Shown: piece after piece, positions 62,672 to 64,000 of the stretch | Layout: each line of letters begins with the position of its first letter | Numbering within the stretch: position 1 is the first letter of the stretch | DNA from: Amphirosellinia nigrospora | Lineage: Eukaryota > Ascomycota > Sordariomycetes > Xylariales > Xylariaceae | Reading direction: 5' to 3' | NCBI GenBank assembly: GCA_004123355.1 | Contig: SCHM01000002.1 | Span: 3,507,569-3,571,568 of the forward strand | DNA length: 64,000 nt | The notes under the pieces: model-generated | Told to the model about the DNA's origin: nothing | What the model saw: only the letters and a program-made list of their open reading frames with translations | Databases searched by the model: none | Position numbers and translations under genes: made by a program

Positions 62672-63791
62672 TTAAACATCTAACCCATCCTTCTTTATCT
62701 TCTCGAGTAAATCCGCCGTCGTGGTGACAAACGCTGGAATTTTGGTCAGCGGGGGCGGCGGGTCGGCATTGAATAGCGGCACGACTCTCTTGTGGTTGCC
62801 CACGAGCTCGAGAATCGTCCCGTTGCCGTACTCGGGGTTCTCGCACAATTCCAACATAACTTCGGCAACGGTCTCGGGCAGGAGCTCCAAGCCTATGCCA
62901 TCCTGTACCAAGTGTTTCTTGTCGGGAGCTTCCGTCAATAATGGTGTCTGATGTATGGTGAGTATTAGAATGCAACTAGAGCGTGGACGAAGTAGTAAAT
63001 GTGATGCTAACATTGACGAAACCGGGCGCAACAGCGCTGACTCTGATCCCTACCTTGTCCCTCAAGAGACCCAGCGATCTCACGAAGCCATGTACTATAA
63101 CGCTGAAAGTTAGCATCTTTGCCTACCATGAACAGCAGGACTACAATCGAGGAGGGTACTACTGACGCCCATGCTTGCTTGCAAAATAAAGGGGAGCGGC
63201 GCCGATTCCGGCAACATGTCCGGCAATACTGCTCACGTGCACCAGCGTGCCGGGCAGCTTGTTCTTCGTCCAGTAGCCGATGCCGAGCTGGCTTAGGCGG
63301 ATCGGGTGCGTCAGGTTGATCTCGAGGGATTTGTAAGAGCCCGGCTCGCCCTCCGCCGAGTCGATGCTTGGGCTGTCCGGGTTCGTCGCCGTCTTGGGCG
63401 GTTCCAGAACGCCGAGAAAGGAGGCTCGAAGACTCCTGCCCGGGCACGATGATGTCTACGCGCCCGAATGAGGAGATGCATTTCTCGAAGAGGGATGATA
63501 GCTGTGGCCAAGAAGTTACGTCTGTTTGATGGAAGATGACCGAGGGGCCTGTACCTCCTTCTTTGTGGGATATTGGGCGAGCAGTTCTTTGGCTTCTGGT
63601 CGTAGTGTAAGGTCGCCGATGATTACGGAGCAACCATGTTGGAGAAGCAACTTTGAGAAAGCGAAGTTGATGCCTATGATGGAAATTGAGCGACTGGCTT
63701 TTAACTTAACTGTGTCATATAGGGGTAATGTCTTACCTGAGCCGCCGCCAGTCACGATGGCGAACTTGCCCTTTACCGAAAGAGAAGACAT
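62672..63791 (-). CDS. Short-chain dehydrogenase (15-PGDH-like), three frame breaks
   Basis: NAD(P)-dependent SDR similar to the 15-hydroxyprostaglandin dehydrogenase group, substrate unknown. Exons on the minus strand: 63737-63791, 63167-63673, 63012-63094 and 62672-62947. Start MSSLSVKGKFAIVTGGGSG with the TGxxxGxG motif, joined in phase to INFAFSKLLLQHGCSVIIGD. Catalytic Ser lies in VHVSSIAG and YxxxK in APLYFASKHG. The end is LLEKIKKDGLDV. Three one-base corrections (near 63554 GG to GGG, near 63441 GGG to GGGG, near 63400) restore 307 aa. Introns use GT-AG (donors GTAAGA, GTCAGT, GTTAGC). Confidence 0.88.
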
Positions 63792-64000
63792 GTGGTATAC
63801 TATTCCTATATAGTGATTTCTGGATGAACAAGAGGCGATATAATTGAGCTTTGCGAAGTTGAAGAAGCCTTAAAAATAATGAGAAACACTATCTACATAT
63901 CTAGGACCCCTCATAGCATCATGGCTCAATGCAACCTTCTTGCCGTATTGGCCAAGAGCAAACTCAGATTCAGACTCATACAAAAGTCCTGCTGTTATTG
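63792..64000. other. Upstream region of the SDR gene, window edge
   Basis: About 210 bp of probable 5' region. Nothing recognised. Confidence 0.4.

Overview
The window looks like part of a nuclear chromosome of a filamentous ascomycete (Pezizomycotina, possibly a Sordariomycete; the class is an inference). Reasons: about 16.5 kb of extremely AT-rich, ORF-less DNA of the kind left by repeat-induced point mutation (RIP); short GT-AG introns of about 47-116 nt (one of about 340 nt); and typical families such as a Rom2-type RhoGEF, a LaeA-like methyltransferase, a NACHT-type NLR, a Zn2Cys6 factor and an 'ipa'-like protein. No rRNA, tRNA, CRISPR or bacterial operon structure was seen.

Layout. 1-16.5 kb is a RIP-degraded block (hand-counted lines are about 7-17% G+C) holding decayed tandem repeats and one normal-composition island of about 175 bp. 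At 16.54 kb composition changes abruptly and the first sequence beyond the border is a SET-domain gene without its N-terminal half. Then follow Tudor-SN (SND1, minus), Cu/Zn superoxide dismutase (minus, intact, 5 exons), a long upstream region, a Rom2-like RhoGEF (plus), an inverted-repeat MITE-like element, a small four-helix membrane protein, a NACHT NLR, a secreted GH43 enzyme, a LaeA-like methyltransferase (9 exons, intact), ribosomal protein uL14/RPL23 (minus, 10 very small exons), an F-box protein, an AflR-like Zn2Cys6 regulator (minus), an SDR, a small cysteine-rich secreted protein, a PPPY-motif protein, an ipa-like protein and a second SDR (minus).

Two themes stand out. First, many genes that should be intact, including Tudor-SN and Rom2, are broken by frame changes that are mostly repaired by adding one base to a short homopolymer run. 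SOD1, the methyltransferase, the Zn2Cys6 gene and the PPPY gene are clean. This pattern looks more like residual sequencing or assembly error than mass pseudogenisation. Second, several genes are unusually intron-dense, most clearly uL14 with nine introns in 1 kb and the methyltransferase with a 13-nt exon.

The genes do not form one obvious pathway. The core cell-biology genes (SND1, SOD1, ROM2, uL14) are ordinary housekeeping genes. The NLR, GH43, small secreted protein, LaeA-like, Zn2Cys6 and SDR genes are the accessory kind often seen near repeat-rich, fast-evolving regions. No PKS, NRPS or terpene cyclase gene was recognised, so a biosynthetic cluster is not supported. Splice sites and exon edges were read by eye and could be off by a base or two.
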